This document shows positions 35,504 through 44,452 of a stretch of DNA of 64,000 nt, piece after piece (the first letter of the stretch is position 1; every line of letters begins with the position of its first letter). Origin of the DNA: Haladaptatus sp. DYF46 (GTDB lineage: Archaea; Halobacteriota; Halobacteria; Halobacteriales; Haladaptataceae); contig NZ_JAJFAY010000008.1 in the NCBI RefSeq assembly GCF_021083305.1, positions 62,001 to 126,000 of the forward strand. Reading direction: 5' to 3'. The notes under the pieces were generated by a model. That model had not been told where the DNA came from. It saw only the letters and a list, made by a program, of their open reading frames with translations, and made no database searches. Position numbers and translations under genes: made by a program.

Positions 35504-36538
35504 TCACTCCTGCTCCGAGAGAACTGACGAGACGTTTAGGCGCATCGCTGGAATCCATCCGGCGAACGCCGGGAGGTAAACGCCGAGGAACCTGTCGATG
35601 AGGATCGTCGGCGCAGCGATGGACGCGGGGACGCCGAGTGCGACCAGCACGAGCGTCGCCGACGCCTCCGCCACGCCGACGCCGCCCGGCGTTAGCGGGA
35701 GCAGCGTGACAGTGTAGGCCATGACGAGCACGACTGGGAGCAATACCGGCGGCGAGAACCCTACGCCCGCCGCGTTGAGCAACAACCACGTCCTGACGCC
35801 CGGGACGACCATCATCGCAAACGTCCATCCGGCGGCGTAGAGCGCAATCGTGGAGTAGTCGGCAGCCAGTCGCTCGAAGGTGTCGGCGGCGTCCGCGCCG
35901 AAGGTGGGGAGTGCCCCGAAGAACCGATCGGCAAACGACCCGACGAGCGGAACACGCCCGATTCCGACCCGGTTACGTGCCGCGACTGCTACCCGGCCAG
36001 CCCCCTCCAGTTGGGTTCCCATCAGTAAAATCGACGGACCAACGACGAGGTAGAGCGCCGCAGACGCGCCGACGGCGACGAGCAAACCCTTCGAGAGGGA
36101 AGAGGCGAAAAGTGCCAGTCCAACCAGCGCTACCGCGCCGTTGAGAACTGCGTACAGCGCGGTGTGAAAGCCGGCGATCGGCACGAGTTCGTTCCAGTCG
36201 TACCTGGTGTATTGGCGCAGGACGACCGGCGCAAGCGACCGTCCCGAGACGCGGGAGGGGATAACCTGATTGATGAAGTTAACTGTCAGAGTCGTCCGTG
36301 CCGCCGTCGAAAACGGTGTCCGACGGAGCGCGTTAAGCAGGACGTGCCACATGGTGAACCGGGAGAGAACCCCCAGAACCGTCAGCACAAGGATGACTAC
36401 GACGGCGATGGGGTTCATTCCACGGATTGTCTCGACAACGTGCCCCCACTTGGCCTGCTGGCTGATCCACGCCAGCGCGGCGACGCCCAGCCCATAGCGG
36501 ACGATCTTCAACAGTTGACGGCGACGGTCAGAATTCAT
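35504..36538 (-). CDS. LPG-synthase-TM/UPF0104-type membrane protein (flippase-like)
   Basis: 344 residues with about eight membrane helices. Recognisable family elements: FINQVIPSRVSGRSLAPVVL near residue 90 (the conserved N-x-x-x-P-x-x-x-G segment), the late TVTLLPLTPGGVGVAEASAT (GGxGVxE element) and a terminal RFLGVYLPAFAGWIPAM. The UPF0104/YbhN family is thought to handle lipid-linked substrates, and haloarchaeal AglR-like flippases have comparable topology. It sits at the head of the leftward group with the phosphodiesterase and sugar-nucleotide genes. Role as flippase is inference. Confidence 0.8.
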   Translation of the reverse strand: MNSDRRRQLLKIVRYGLGVAALAWISQQAKWGHVVETIRGMNPIAVVVILVLTVLGVLSRFTMWHVLLNALRRTPFSTAARTTLTVNFINQVIPSRVSGRSLAPVVLRQYTRYDWNELVPIAGFHTALYAVLNGAVALVGLALFASSLSKGLLVAVGASAALYLVVGPSILLMGTQLEGAGRVAVAARNRVGIGRVPLVGSFADRFFGALPTFGADAADTFERLAADYSTIALYAAGWTFAMMVVPGVRTWLLLNAAGVGFSPPVLLPVVLVMAYTVTLLPLTPGGVGVAEASATLVLVALGVPASIAAPTILIDRFLGVYLPAFAGWIPAMRLNVSSVLSEQE

Positions 36539-36770
36539 GATCGCGAGAGTCTTCGCCCGCGTACCGACGGAAACGGGGCAGAGATCACCACTCCAAGAGA
36601 CGAGAGCGAGACATCCATATTGACTGTAGGTTCACGTACGTGGGCGTCGGTACTTGTTTACTTCGTTGTTCTCTATCTACTTTATTGTCTTCTGAATCGA
36701 CGACGATCTGTATCAGGGTCGGCCGAACCGCAACGCCTATTCGTCCATCAGGAGACCTACGAGACGAGTG

Positions 36771-37937
36771 ATGAAGGACATCGTGCTCGTCACGGCGGAT
36801 TCTGTCCGCCACGACCACTTCGATTCAATGGAATTTCTCTCGTCGTTTGATTCTCGGGTGGGTATCACTCCCGCTCACTACACCCGTCCGAGCCTCGCGG
36901 GGCTGCTATCGTCGAGTCTCGTCTCGGTTCTCCAGTCGAGAGTGGCGGAACGGTCGCTCGCCGAGGTCCTGGCGGCGGAGGGCTACACCTGCATCGGGCT
37001 GACACCGACACCGCAGGCAGATGCGGCGTTCGGTTTCGACACCGGTTTCGACGAGTATGAGACATTCACTGAGGGCGGCGGGGAAAACCCCTTCAAGAAC
37101 CGACGAAGTCGCGTCCGGGAGTATTTTGGCGGGTTCGTCCCCATCCGCCGACTCTACCGTCGGCTCGTCCCGATGGAGGCGGTACTCTCCTCAATCCCGC
37201 CCGACGAGGAACTCGTCGACATGGCGATCAAGCGCTTCAACGATGCGCGTGGGCCGCGGTTTCTCTGGATCCACCTAATGGAGAGCCACCGACCGTACGG
37301 CGTCGGCGACGACGCCATCCCGAAGGCGCTTGACCGAAAGGCCGGTGCCGCCGGGGATGGGGGACTCTTCTCGACACCGGCTCCTTCCGACGAGGAAGTC
37401 GAGGTGATCGATCGAACCTACCGGGACGCGCTCTCCCGGGTGGACACACAGATCGAGCGCCTACTCTCGGAACTCGACGGCGAACCGGCGTTCGTCTTCA
37501 CTGCGGATCATGGCGACGAATTCGGCGAAGAGGGCTACTTCTACCACCAGGGGTTTCGCCGTCGGGTCGTCGATCCGATTGTCGAGGTGCCGCTCGTGTT
37601 TTCCGGTTTCGATGCCGTCGAGAACGTCGAGAGTGCCCACGATCGGGTAAGTCTGCTTGATGTGGCGCCCACGCTGGTAGAGAGCGTTGGGATCGAACCG
37701 CCAGAGGGGTGGCATGGGACCTCCCTCGCGGAGGGCGGTTCGGAGACGATGATCACAGTCGCCCCATGGCACGAGAAGGTGTCGGTTGCCGTCAGGAGCG
37801 ACCTCGGAACATTGATCGCTCGGGACGCGGACGTCACGCTCGACAGCGGCGGACAGCGGGGCGTAGCCAAACGAGCTGAGGCGAGCGCGGAAATAGAACA
37901 GCGGCTCCGCGAACTCGGCTACGTCGACACCGGGTGA
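36771..37937 (+). CDS. Sulfatase-like hydrolase/transferase
   Basis: 388 residues from ATG 36771 (GTG three bases before). Sulfatase/alkaline-phosphatase fold: DIVLVTADSVRHDHF (metal Asp), AHYTRPSLAGLLSSS with Thr at the nucleophile position, FLWIHLMESHRPYGV, PAFVFTADHGDEFGEEGYFY (metal D-H) and HDRVSLLDVAPTLVESVGI. Classical sulfatases need Cys/Ser modified to formylglycine in C/S-x-P-x-R; here it is TRPSLAG, so true sulfate-ester hydrolysis by that mechanism is unlikely. A phospho- or alkyl-transfer reaction is more plausible. Divergent from the flippase-like gene and convergent with the deacetylase. Confidence 0.82.
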   Translation: MKDIVLVTADSVRHDHFDSMEFLSSFDSRVGITPAHYTRPSLAGLLSSSLVSVLQSRVAERSLAEVLAAEGYTCIGLTPTPQADAAFGFDTGFDEYETFTEGGGENPFKNRRSRVREYFGGFVPIRRLYRRLVPMEAVLSSIPPDEELVDMAIKRFNDARGPRFLWIHLMESHRPYGVGDDAIPKALDRKAGAAGDGGLFSTPAPSDEEVEVIDRTYRDALSRVDTQIERLLSELDGEPAFVFTADHGDEFGEEGYFYHQGFRRRVVDPIVEVPLVFSGFDAVENVESAHDRVSLLDVAPTLVESVGIEPPEGWHGTSLAEGGSETMITVAPWHEKVSVAVRSDLGTLIARDADVTLDSGGQRGVAKRAEASAEIEQRLRELGYVDTG

Positions 37938-37987
37938 GTCATTTCCACTCCCTAGGTGGGGGTATCAACGTTCCGTGATGGTCGGTT

Positions 37988-38809
37988 TTAACGGCCTTCG
38001 ACGACCGATCTGGCGGTGACGAACTCGAATTCCTCGTCAAGGATCGCCGCCAGTGCGCGCCACATCCACTCCCCAGAGCGCCAGTAGATTCGCCGCGGGA
38101 CGCCCGCTATTGCCGGCAGTTCGCAAAATTCCCACGGGTGGAAATAGAGGACGGGCGTAATCCCCTGGCGGGCCAGGAGACGCATACCGATGATCGTGTA
38201 CCGGACGCCGAAAAATCGGAGCCACGTCCCCGTCAGAGGGAGTCTGATCCCCGGCATGACCGAGACCGGGAGTTCGGCGACGGTCGACGGTGCGCCGGCG
38301 ACGAGTTGGTCGGCATTGCAGGGGCGACGCGTCGACCACTCGCCGCCGTACCAGCCGGGGATCTTCCGGCACGGGACGACGCTCGAGTCGTACTCGTACC
38401 CAGCGTCGGCGAGCAGATCGAAGTAGTCCGGCGGAACGTCAAACGACGGGGCGCGGACCCCCGTCACTGGCGTCCCCACTGTCTGTTCGAGCGTCTCACG
38501 CGAGTTTCGAAGCGCCGCGCGGCGCTCTTCGGAAGGGATCTCTGAGAGGTGGACATGGTTGCGGGTGTGCGAGGCGATCTCGTGGCCGGCGTCGGCCACC
38601 CGGGTGACAAGTCCCGGATGACGCTCCGCGATGTCTGAGACAACGAAGAATGTCGCTTCGGCGTCGGCGTCATTAAGCGCGTCAAGGAGACCGTCCATGG
38701 CCCCCGCTCCGATGTTGGGGTCGGGCGCCGTTCCGCGGGCGTTCCGGTAGGCTGGCGTGTGCGAGAAGTACTCGAAGTCGACGGAGATGACGGTGGAGGG
38801 AGGGCTCAT
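37988..38809 (-). CDS. Polysaccharide deacetylase (NodB type)
   Basis: 273 residues of the carbohydrate esterase 4 family in its PEP-CTERM/XrtA-deacetylase-like variant: VISVDFEYFSHTPAY (D11), ATFFVVSDIAERHPGLV, then GHEIASHTRNHVHLSE with HTRNH (81-85), GVRAPSFDVPPDYFDLLADA and LYFHPWEF near the C-terminus. It removes N-acetyl or similar groups from glycans using a metal bound by Asp and two His. No signal peptide is visible, so action on lipid-linked or cytoplasmic intermediates is possible. Confidence 0.88.
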   Translation of the reverse strand: MSPPSTVISVDFEYFSHTPAYRNARGTAPDPNIGAGAMDGLLDALNDADAEATFFVVSDIAERHPGLVTRVADAGHEIASHTRNHVHLSEIPSEERRAALRNSRETLEQTVGTPVTGVRAPSFDVPPDYFDLLADAGYEYDSSVVPCRKIPGWYGGEWSTRRPCNADQLVAGAPSTVAELPVSVMPGIRLPLTGTWLRFFGVRYTIIGMRLLARQGITPVLYFHPWEFCELPAIAGVPRRIYWRSGEWMWRALAAILDEEFEFVTARSVVEGR

Positions 38810-39373
38810 GTTGTACGGAGGGAAGGATTCGGCTGTCAGGAGAATCCGTGCTCACTTATTTCTTCGCCTTTGGTTCATCGAGAATGTGTAGATCGGATAA
38901 GCAATCAGAAGTCAGGGAAAGGCATCGTTTCGATTTCCTGAATCCGACTCGTCTTCTCCCGGATCGGTCCTAGTATCATCCTGCTTTCTCTGGAAAAAGT
39001 CCGTCTGCACCGATTGAACAATTCGTGGTCCTCCCTAGTGAACCGCAGATCTTATACGCGTATTGTCATCTGTATACCCCTGAGTAATTTAGGTACACTG
39101 GAGTGCCGAACAAGGCGCACTCTCAATACCACCGACTGTTTCCAACGTCTGTAGGTGATTCTCGAAATCACAATTAGTTGGATATTCGATGACCGCGAAC
39201 TTGATCTAGTTGTCCGATTAGTTCACTTTGAGTCTTTCTGCTCTGACGAGAATACCGATAACCAGGTAAGAGCGTTTTAACGTTCGTCTCAAACTATGAT
39301 GATTGTCTTCCCCGGGTTGTCTCCACAACGGTAACTGGTGACTGAGACGAGGAGGTAAAAACGCAACGTAACT
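38810..39373. other. Intergenic, ~560 bp, no gene
   Basis: Between the deacetylase start and the GT2 fragment. No frame with family features. It probably holds the deacetylase promoter and the breakpoint that removed the front of the GT2 gene. Confidence 0.5.
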
Positions 39374-39697
39374 GTGACCGATCGCTCGGGCAATGGCATC
39401 ACTCGACAGTCAGGGATTAAAGCGTTCACCGTGCTGATCAACGCGATCACGAAGATGGAGATCACCGACTGCACGAACGGGTTCCGGGCGATCCGCGGCT
39501 CGATGCTCGGCAAGCTGCTCCTGACCGAAATGCGGTTCAGTGCACCCGAGCTGCTCATCGAGGCCCGCAAGAACGGCCTCCGCATCGAAGAGATTCCCGT
39601 CACCATCGCCCGTCGCAAAACCGGCAAGACAAAGAAGCCGAAGCTAGGGTATGCGGTTGGTCTCGTCCAAACGATTTTCGTCACCTGGATTCGGTGA
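39374..39697 (+). pseudogene. C-terminal remnant of a GT2 glycosyltransferase
   Basis: From a GTG at 39374: GITRQSGIKAFTVLINAITK, then MEITDCTNGFRAIRGSMLGK, FSAPELLIEARKNGLRIEEI and PVTIARRKTGKTKKPKLGYA. This is the conserved back end of dolichyl-phosphate-sugar synthase-type GT2 enzymes (the DCTNGFRAIR block follows the catalytic DxD). The first ~130-200 residues with the nucleotide-sugar site are missing, so the product is inactive as a transferase. It runs directly into the GT39-like gene. Confidence 0.8.
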
Positions 39698-39776
39698 CGG
39701 ATCCATGCGGACCATCTCGACGCCCGTCCGGCGAGCAACTCGTCACGCTTTTACCACTCTCCTCCAAGACATTTGC

Positions 39777-41633
39777 ATGCGGCGAGCCATCGCTGGCGTC
39801 CTGAATCGGATAACCCGACAGATCCGCGACGATCTTGAAACTGACCCGTACCTCGCATATATCCTCCTCCTCGCGTTCGTCCTGGCCGGATTCTGGATCT
39901 GGCACCACGTCCCCGATTTCGCGACTCGCGACGAACGTTGGCGCGTTGTCGATCCGCTGGAGGTACTTGTGTTCTTTCTTAGGGATCCCGGGGTCGAGTC
40001 CCTCCGAAAGGGACTCGAGCATTGGCGGCCCTACGGAGCGACATTATACCTCTATGGTATCGCTCTCATTCCCGTGATCGTGTTTGCGTTTCTCACCGGT
40101 CAGCTCGATGCATTTATGGGGATTCTCAGACCACCGGGCGGGATGAATGTTAACCTCTGGGCGCATTGGAACCGGACACCAGCGTGGGCTTGGATCGCGA
40201 TCATTCTCTCGTCTCGATTGGTTAACCTACTACTGGCAGTTGGTTGCGTTTACGTGATGTACCGGATCGGAACGACGATGCGAGACCGCGCGACTGGACG
40301 ACTGGCAGCGATTCTGCTGTCGCTAACGTGGGGATTCGTCGTTTTGGCCCACGAGGCTGGTGAAGACATCCCGGCACTGTTCTTCCTGCTGTTAGTCGTC
40401 TACTTTGCCCTCCGTTACTCCGTAACCGGAGAGAAGTCGCTGTTCTATGCTGGCTGTGTCTGTGGCGGAATTGCGATGGCATTCAAACTCACCGCGGGTG
40501 TCAGTGTCGCCTTGCTTGGACTCGCCTACCTCCTATACGCGCGGAACCCCGAAACTACTCCCCGGGAGGCGCTCGTGCGACCGCGACTTCTTATGCTCGG
40601 TGCAGTTCTCGGCGCGACAATGATTGTCGTCGGTTTTCCGAGCACGTTCGCTGGAGGGATCGACGTGATTATTGACCGGGTGCACAGAGGAACAACGAAT
40701 AAGGGGCAGTCGTTTGGTTGGCTGGTTGCCCCGAGTTGGTGGTGGATCCTTCGTGGGTATCTCAACGGTTTGGGACTACCGCTCTTTCTTGGGATACTTG
40801 GGGGCGTCGCCGCGAGCCTTCCACTCCTCCGCGAACGGTCGGCAACGTCGAATGGAGTACTGTTGGCGCTCGCAGGAACGGTAACGTACCTTGCCGTCTA
40901 TAGTCGCTGGGCGTACGTCCGTACTCATCACCTTCTCCCGACGTTTGTGTTCCTCATCCTCGTCCTCGCGGTGGTTCTGGCGCGCTTCTATGACAGTAAC
41001 CGGTCACTCGCGCGGCCGCTCATCGTGATTCTTCTAGTGACAAGCGGCATGTACGCCGGCATAGGTGCCTTAGGGTATGCAAATCAGCCACGAGATCAGA
41101 CAATGTCGTGGTTGTCAACGCACGCTGCGGGGAACGCAACCGTTGAGACGTACACGATGGATCCACAGGATGCCGCAGTTCCTCACGGGATGAACGTCTA
41201 CCAGCCGAGCAATCGAGAGATGACGATCGATGGGAAGACGCGGACCCCCGGCGTCAGGAAGTGGACGCTCGCCATGCCCAAGCGATGCCCGTCCTATATC
41301 CAGCTTAACTATCAGAACGGAATACTGTACCTCGCGCCTGACAATCATAGCGAACGGGCAAAGCTCTTATCCAATCCACGGATGAAGAGCTATTTCCGAC
41401 ACCTGATGGCCGAAGACAAGTACCCATATGAGGTCGCTGCCACGTTCGGGCCTCGTCCGCGGTTTTTCACCACGGACAAGCCCCAACCCCTTTGGTGGAA
41501 CTTGCTTCGGGTTGGACTTTTCCCGCGAACCATCCAGTACGGAGACGCGCAGGATTTCGGCGTAGACCAGTACACGGTAGTCTTAGAGCGAACCGGTCCG
41601 TGTAAAACTTTCACACGGTCACCGTTCGCATAA
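39777..41633 (+). CDS. GT39-like multi-span membrane glycosyltransferase, paralogue A
   Basis: 618 residues from ATG 39777, chosen by alignment with two paralogues that begin MRR and soon reach DPYLAYILLLAFVLAGFWIW; frames from 39651 or 39705 add unrelated sequence. GT-C topology: first loop HHVPDFATRDERWRVVDPLE (likely catalytic D-E), ~10 helices, HEAGEDIPALFFLLLVVYF, AFKLTAGVSVALLGLAYLLY, and a C-terminal extracytoplasmic domain with ERTGPC near the end. Presumed polyprenyl-phosphate-sugar transferase acting at the outer membrane face. Paralogues lie at 44453-46339 (intact) and 51986-53818 (one stop codon). Confidence 0.8.
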   Translation: MRRAIAGVLNRITRQIRDDLETDPYLAYILLLAFVLAGFWIWHHVPDFATRDERWRVVDPLEVLVFFLRDPGVESLRKGLEHWRPYGATLYLYGIALIPVIVFAFLTGQLDAFMGILRPPGGMNVNLWAHWNRTPAWAWIAIILSSRLVNLLLAVGCVYVMYRIGTTMRDRATGRLAAILLSLTWGFVVLAHEAGEDIPALFFLLLVVYFALRYSVTGEKSLFYAGCVCGGIAMAFKLTAGVSVALLGLAYLLYARNPETTPREALVRPRLLMLGAVLGATMIVVGFPSTFAGGIDVIIDRVHRGTTNKGQSFGWLVAPSWWWILRGYLNGLGLPLFLGILGGVAASLPLLRERSATSNGVLLALAGTVTYLAVYSRWAYVRTHHLLPTFVFLILVLAVVLARFYDSNRSLARPLIVILLVTSGMYAGIGALGYANQPRDQTMSWLSTHAAGNATVETYTMDPQDAAVPHGMNVYQPSNREMTIDGKTRTPGVRKWTLAMPKRCPSYIQLNYQNGILYLAPDNHSERAKLLSNPRMKSYFRHLMAEDKYPYEVAATFGPRPRFFTTDKPQPLWWNLLRVGLFPRTIQYGDAQDFGVDQYTVVLERTGPCKTFTRSPFA

Positions 41634-41771
41634 TGCCGTAAGAGTACCTAATTGGCAACGATTGAACGACAGAGAAGTACAGAACGTGAAATTCGCCATC
41701 GGCTTAACCAGAAAATGAATTTTCCATAGTAATTATGATTTAATTATAAAATTTATTGTGTTTATTCAGTT

Positions 41772-42416
41772 CTATTTTATTGTTGAATGTGCGGTCTGGT
41801 TTGACTGCGACTGGTATTCACCCCAACTAATATTCCAAACATTATTTCCTTCAAAGTGGACTGACGAGACAGAGATTTCATTACTTGACCGGTCAATAAC
41901 TAGTCCAAAGAGGTTGTTTGTTAGTCGGACGCTCCTGATCCTAATTTTAGTGCTATTCCATATTGTGACCCCTTCTGCGTTCCGCCACGCATCAACATCT
42001 TGAAGCGTAGCATCTGACGTATTGACAATATGAACACCTCGATTCCACCGAGTGGTTTTGATCGAGCGTAAAGTAACATCTGATACGCCATTTGGATTTG
42101 ATACAAGAATAGCGGTGGAGTCGGTCGCACCCTTACCAGTAAGCGTGTGTCTACCTCCTTGGAGGGTCACGTGGCTCTCTTTGATCCGAATACAACTACT
42201 TGCGATCCTTCCGCCTCGAATATCTTGCGTTATCGTGTATGTTCCCTCTTCAGAAATCACAGTACAGTGAGATATTGGAACTGGCTCTTCTTCTAAGGGT
42301 GTATTGGTGAATAGCGATGGTTGTACCACGAGACCAAGTACAGCAAGGATAATACCAAGCCCAAGCACTAGAACGATCCATCTGATCTTGGAGGGGAGGA
42401 ATTGAGTGAGGACCAT
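41772..42416 (-). CDS. Small membrane-anchored beta-helix protein, paralogue 2
   Basis: 214 residues. One N-terminal anchor or signal helix (WIVLVLGLGIILAVLGLVV), then HCTVISEEGTYTITQDIRGG and short beta-helix coils: HVTLQGGRHTLTGKGATDST, VTLRSIKTTRWNRGVHIVN, ATLQDVDAWRNAEGVTIWNS, IRIRSVRLTNNLFGLVID. Closely similar to the protein at 48732-49364 and more distantly to 27938-28606. It converges on GT39 paralogue A. Probably surface-exposed carbohydrate binding; no enzyme residues evident. Confidence 0.75.
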   Translation of the reverse strand: MVLTQFLPSKIRWIVLVLGLGIILAVLGLVVQPSLFTNTPLEEEPVPISHCTVISEEGTYTITQDIRGGRIASSCIRIKESHVTLQGGRHTLTGKGATDSTAILVSNPNGVSDVTLRSIKTTRWNRGVHIVNTSDATLQDVDAWRNAEGVTIWNSTKIRIRSVRLTNNLFGLVIDRSSNEISVSSVHFEGNNVWNISWGEYQSQSNQTAHSTIK

Positions 42417-42946
42417 TCGGTATTCTAATTTGAACTAGTAACATTATAGTTCGTACGGTCGCCGATCGATACGTACTCTAGTGATAGACTTTATGTATAT
42501 TGTGGGCACCTTTTACGACTGTTTATAGCCACACTTACACGGTTTAGCACGAATTTGAGGATTTCCTAAAACAATATACACATGAGTCCTGGTAATTGTC
42601 GTTTGAAGTCGATTTTTTGTACTAGGACGGCAGACTACATTCGTCAATTCATGTATCAATCCTGGAATCTCGATATCATTGGCGTATGCATGTCGTGGTT
42701 GTCCAGCCCGTGTCTATTTAGCGACTAATTGGGTCAGATCACCGATAGCGGAAAAGCACTTCCGATCATGATGTGGGGTGATTGCTTTACTAACAGTTTT
42801 AATCTTAGAGTAAAATGATAACAACCACTAGGAGTTATATCTTGAACTATGTATATTCCATTATGCAATTTCCGAATCAAGTGTTTGTCTATCCGCTTAA
42901 GCCGTTCACACTCTGTTTATAGAAGCCGGTCGTAGTTGAACAAAAG
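42417..42946. other. Intergenic, 530 bp, no gene
   Basis: AT-rich divergent spacer between a beta-helix gene and the HalOD1 gene. I see no frame or repeat that I can support here. Confidence 0.5.
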
Positions 42947-43276
42947 ATGGAAGGAGAAGATTTATCAATTGGTCATGAAGAGAAAACTGAGGAATCCAAC
43001 CAATTTCAGGCGTTCTATAACTGGGAGGATACATCACCGAGTGCTGCTGTCATTGATACGGTTGCCTTCGCAGCCCATCGTGAGCTATCTGATCTTCCGT
43101 TATTGTACGAGGTAGTCGAACCGGAGGCACTTGATAAATTGATCACCTCCTTAAATGCAGCACGGGTTTCTCAAGATCCAAAACTCTCGATTTCGTTCGC
43201 GTATGCGAACTGCGCTGTGACGATAAAGTGTGATGGTGAAGTTTGTGTCCTGCCATCTACTCATCCAGAAAAGTAG
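42947..43276 (+). CDS. HalOD1 output-domain protein
   Basis: 109 residues. After a polar N-terminus, residues ~35-105 fit the HalOD1 domain of haloarchaea: AVIDTVAFAAHRELSDLPLL, YEVVEPEALDKLITSL and the final strands SISFAYANCAVTIKCDGEVC. These stand-alone proteins occur in large numbers in haloarchaea, often near signalling genes; the biochemical role is not established. No partner gene can be named here. Confidence 0.85.
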   Translation: MEGEDLSIGHEEKTEESNQFQAFYNWEDTSPSAAVIDTVAFAAHRELSDLPLLYEVVEPEALDKLITSLNAARVSQDPKLSISFAYANCAVTIKCDGEVCVLPSTHPEK

Positions 43277-43460
43277 TCGAGGAAATGGGCTCAATCTCCT
43301 CGCTTCATCCTTTGATAAGTCGTATATAAACAGAGGAGCTCCCAGACTCAACGTCCCTAGTGAACAAGCAGGAGACTTGGAGTATATATATTCATAGGTG
43401 ATATGATTGTACTAATTTGATACTCAGAAAACTTATTACTCTATCTGATGAGAAAGCACT

Positions 43461-44030
43461 GTGCCCTCTCGACGTCGGATTCTTGCACAGTCCGGTGTAG
43501 CGCTCACGACAAGTAGTCTTGGGAGCTGTCTTTCAAAAATTGGACTCGCGAAAACCGGTCATATCCAGGCGAAAGTCGTCTCTCTTGAGTGGACCTTTCA
43601 GGGACAACGGTATGAGGATCAACCATTGAATATCGCGTTTGACCGTTCGAGAGGGCTGATTTATGGGAAGTATGATCCAAACATTGTCAACGAGATTATT
43701 CAGTCGCCGACTAACATTGTCGTGTCGAAAGCTTCACTCAGCCAGCTCTCTACTCGATTCGACGTTAAGTATCTCATTCGGATTTGCGGAGCAGACTTCT
43801 CTCGCGGCGGTTCGCAGGGATGTTCAAATAGATGGACAGAGAGAGGTGATTTCAATAACATTCAGTTAGGTGATCGGGCAGAGGTTCGTGTGACAAGGGA
43901 CAATTTCGATATTATAGATGTCTACAAGGATTCTGATACAGTGCAGTCAGTCGATGTTCGCACATTCGACTTTGCTGAGCTTCACAAAGACGATGGAATT
44001 TCTCCCGATAAGTGGCAACATCCAAAATAG
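43461..44030 (+). CDS. Secreted Tat lipoprotein, unknown function
   Basis: 189 residues from a GTG at 43461 (VPSRRRILAQSG). Twin arginines followed by a hydrophobic stretch and a lipobox (SSLGSC, C23). The mature part is mixed beta/alpha (VVSLEWTFQGQRYEDQPLNI, FDVKYLIRICGADFSRGG, with cysteines in ICGAD and GCSNRW that could pair). Family not recognised. It stands alone between the HalOD1 gene and GT39 paralogue B. Confidence 0.65.
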   Translation: MPSRRRILAQSGVALTTSSLGSCLSKIGLAKTGHIQAKVVSLEWTFQGQRYEDQPLNIAFDRSRGLIYGKYDPNIVNEIIQSPTNIVVSKASLSQLSTRFDVKYLIRICGADFSRGGSQGCSNRWTERGDFNNIQLGDRAEVRVTRDNFDIIDVYKDSDTVQSVDVRTFDFAELHKDDGISPDKWQHPK

Positions 44031-44452
44031 AGAGGAAAGATCAAACGTACAGGATAAACCCCCGCTTCGACAGGCGATGGAAGGTGTACATGACGACTCC
44101 GATTACAGGCAAGAGAGGGCGATACTAGTAACCAATTTACAGTAGAAACAGCTGACGATGTTATTCTCACGACAATACTCGTGTTCCACTTTCCTCCCGT
44201 GACCGCTCGGATTGATTACCTCCGCGTTGGGAATGCCAGTCTCAACTTCGGTAAGCGCGAAATTTCGAGAATAGACTTAGCAACAGAAGTATATTAACAA
44301 GTTGCTTCTCAAGTATAAATAATTCCAACTAAGGCTTAATACGTGTGCGCTACGCATCGGAACCGCATGGAGCCGCTTACAATCCGCGAGATCCCAACCA
44401 CGGTATCAGAACGGGAGTCCGGAGGGAGCAATAAGCCTAGGTTCAGCCGCGG
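44031..44452. other. Intergenic, ~420 bp, no gene
   Basis: AT-rich left part giving way to GC-rich DNA near 44340, another composition boundary. Nothing codes here that I can support. Confidence 0.5.
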
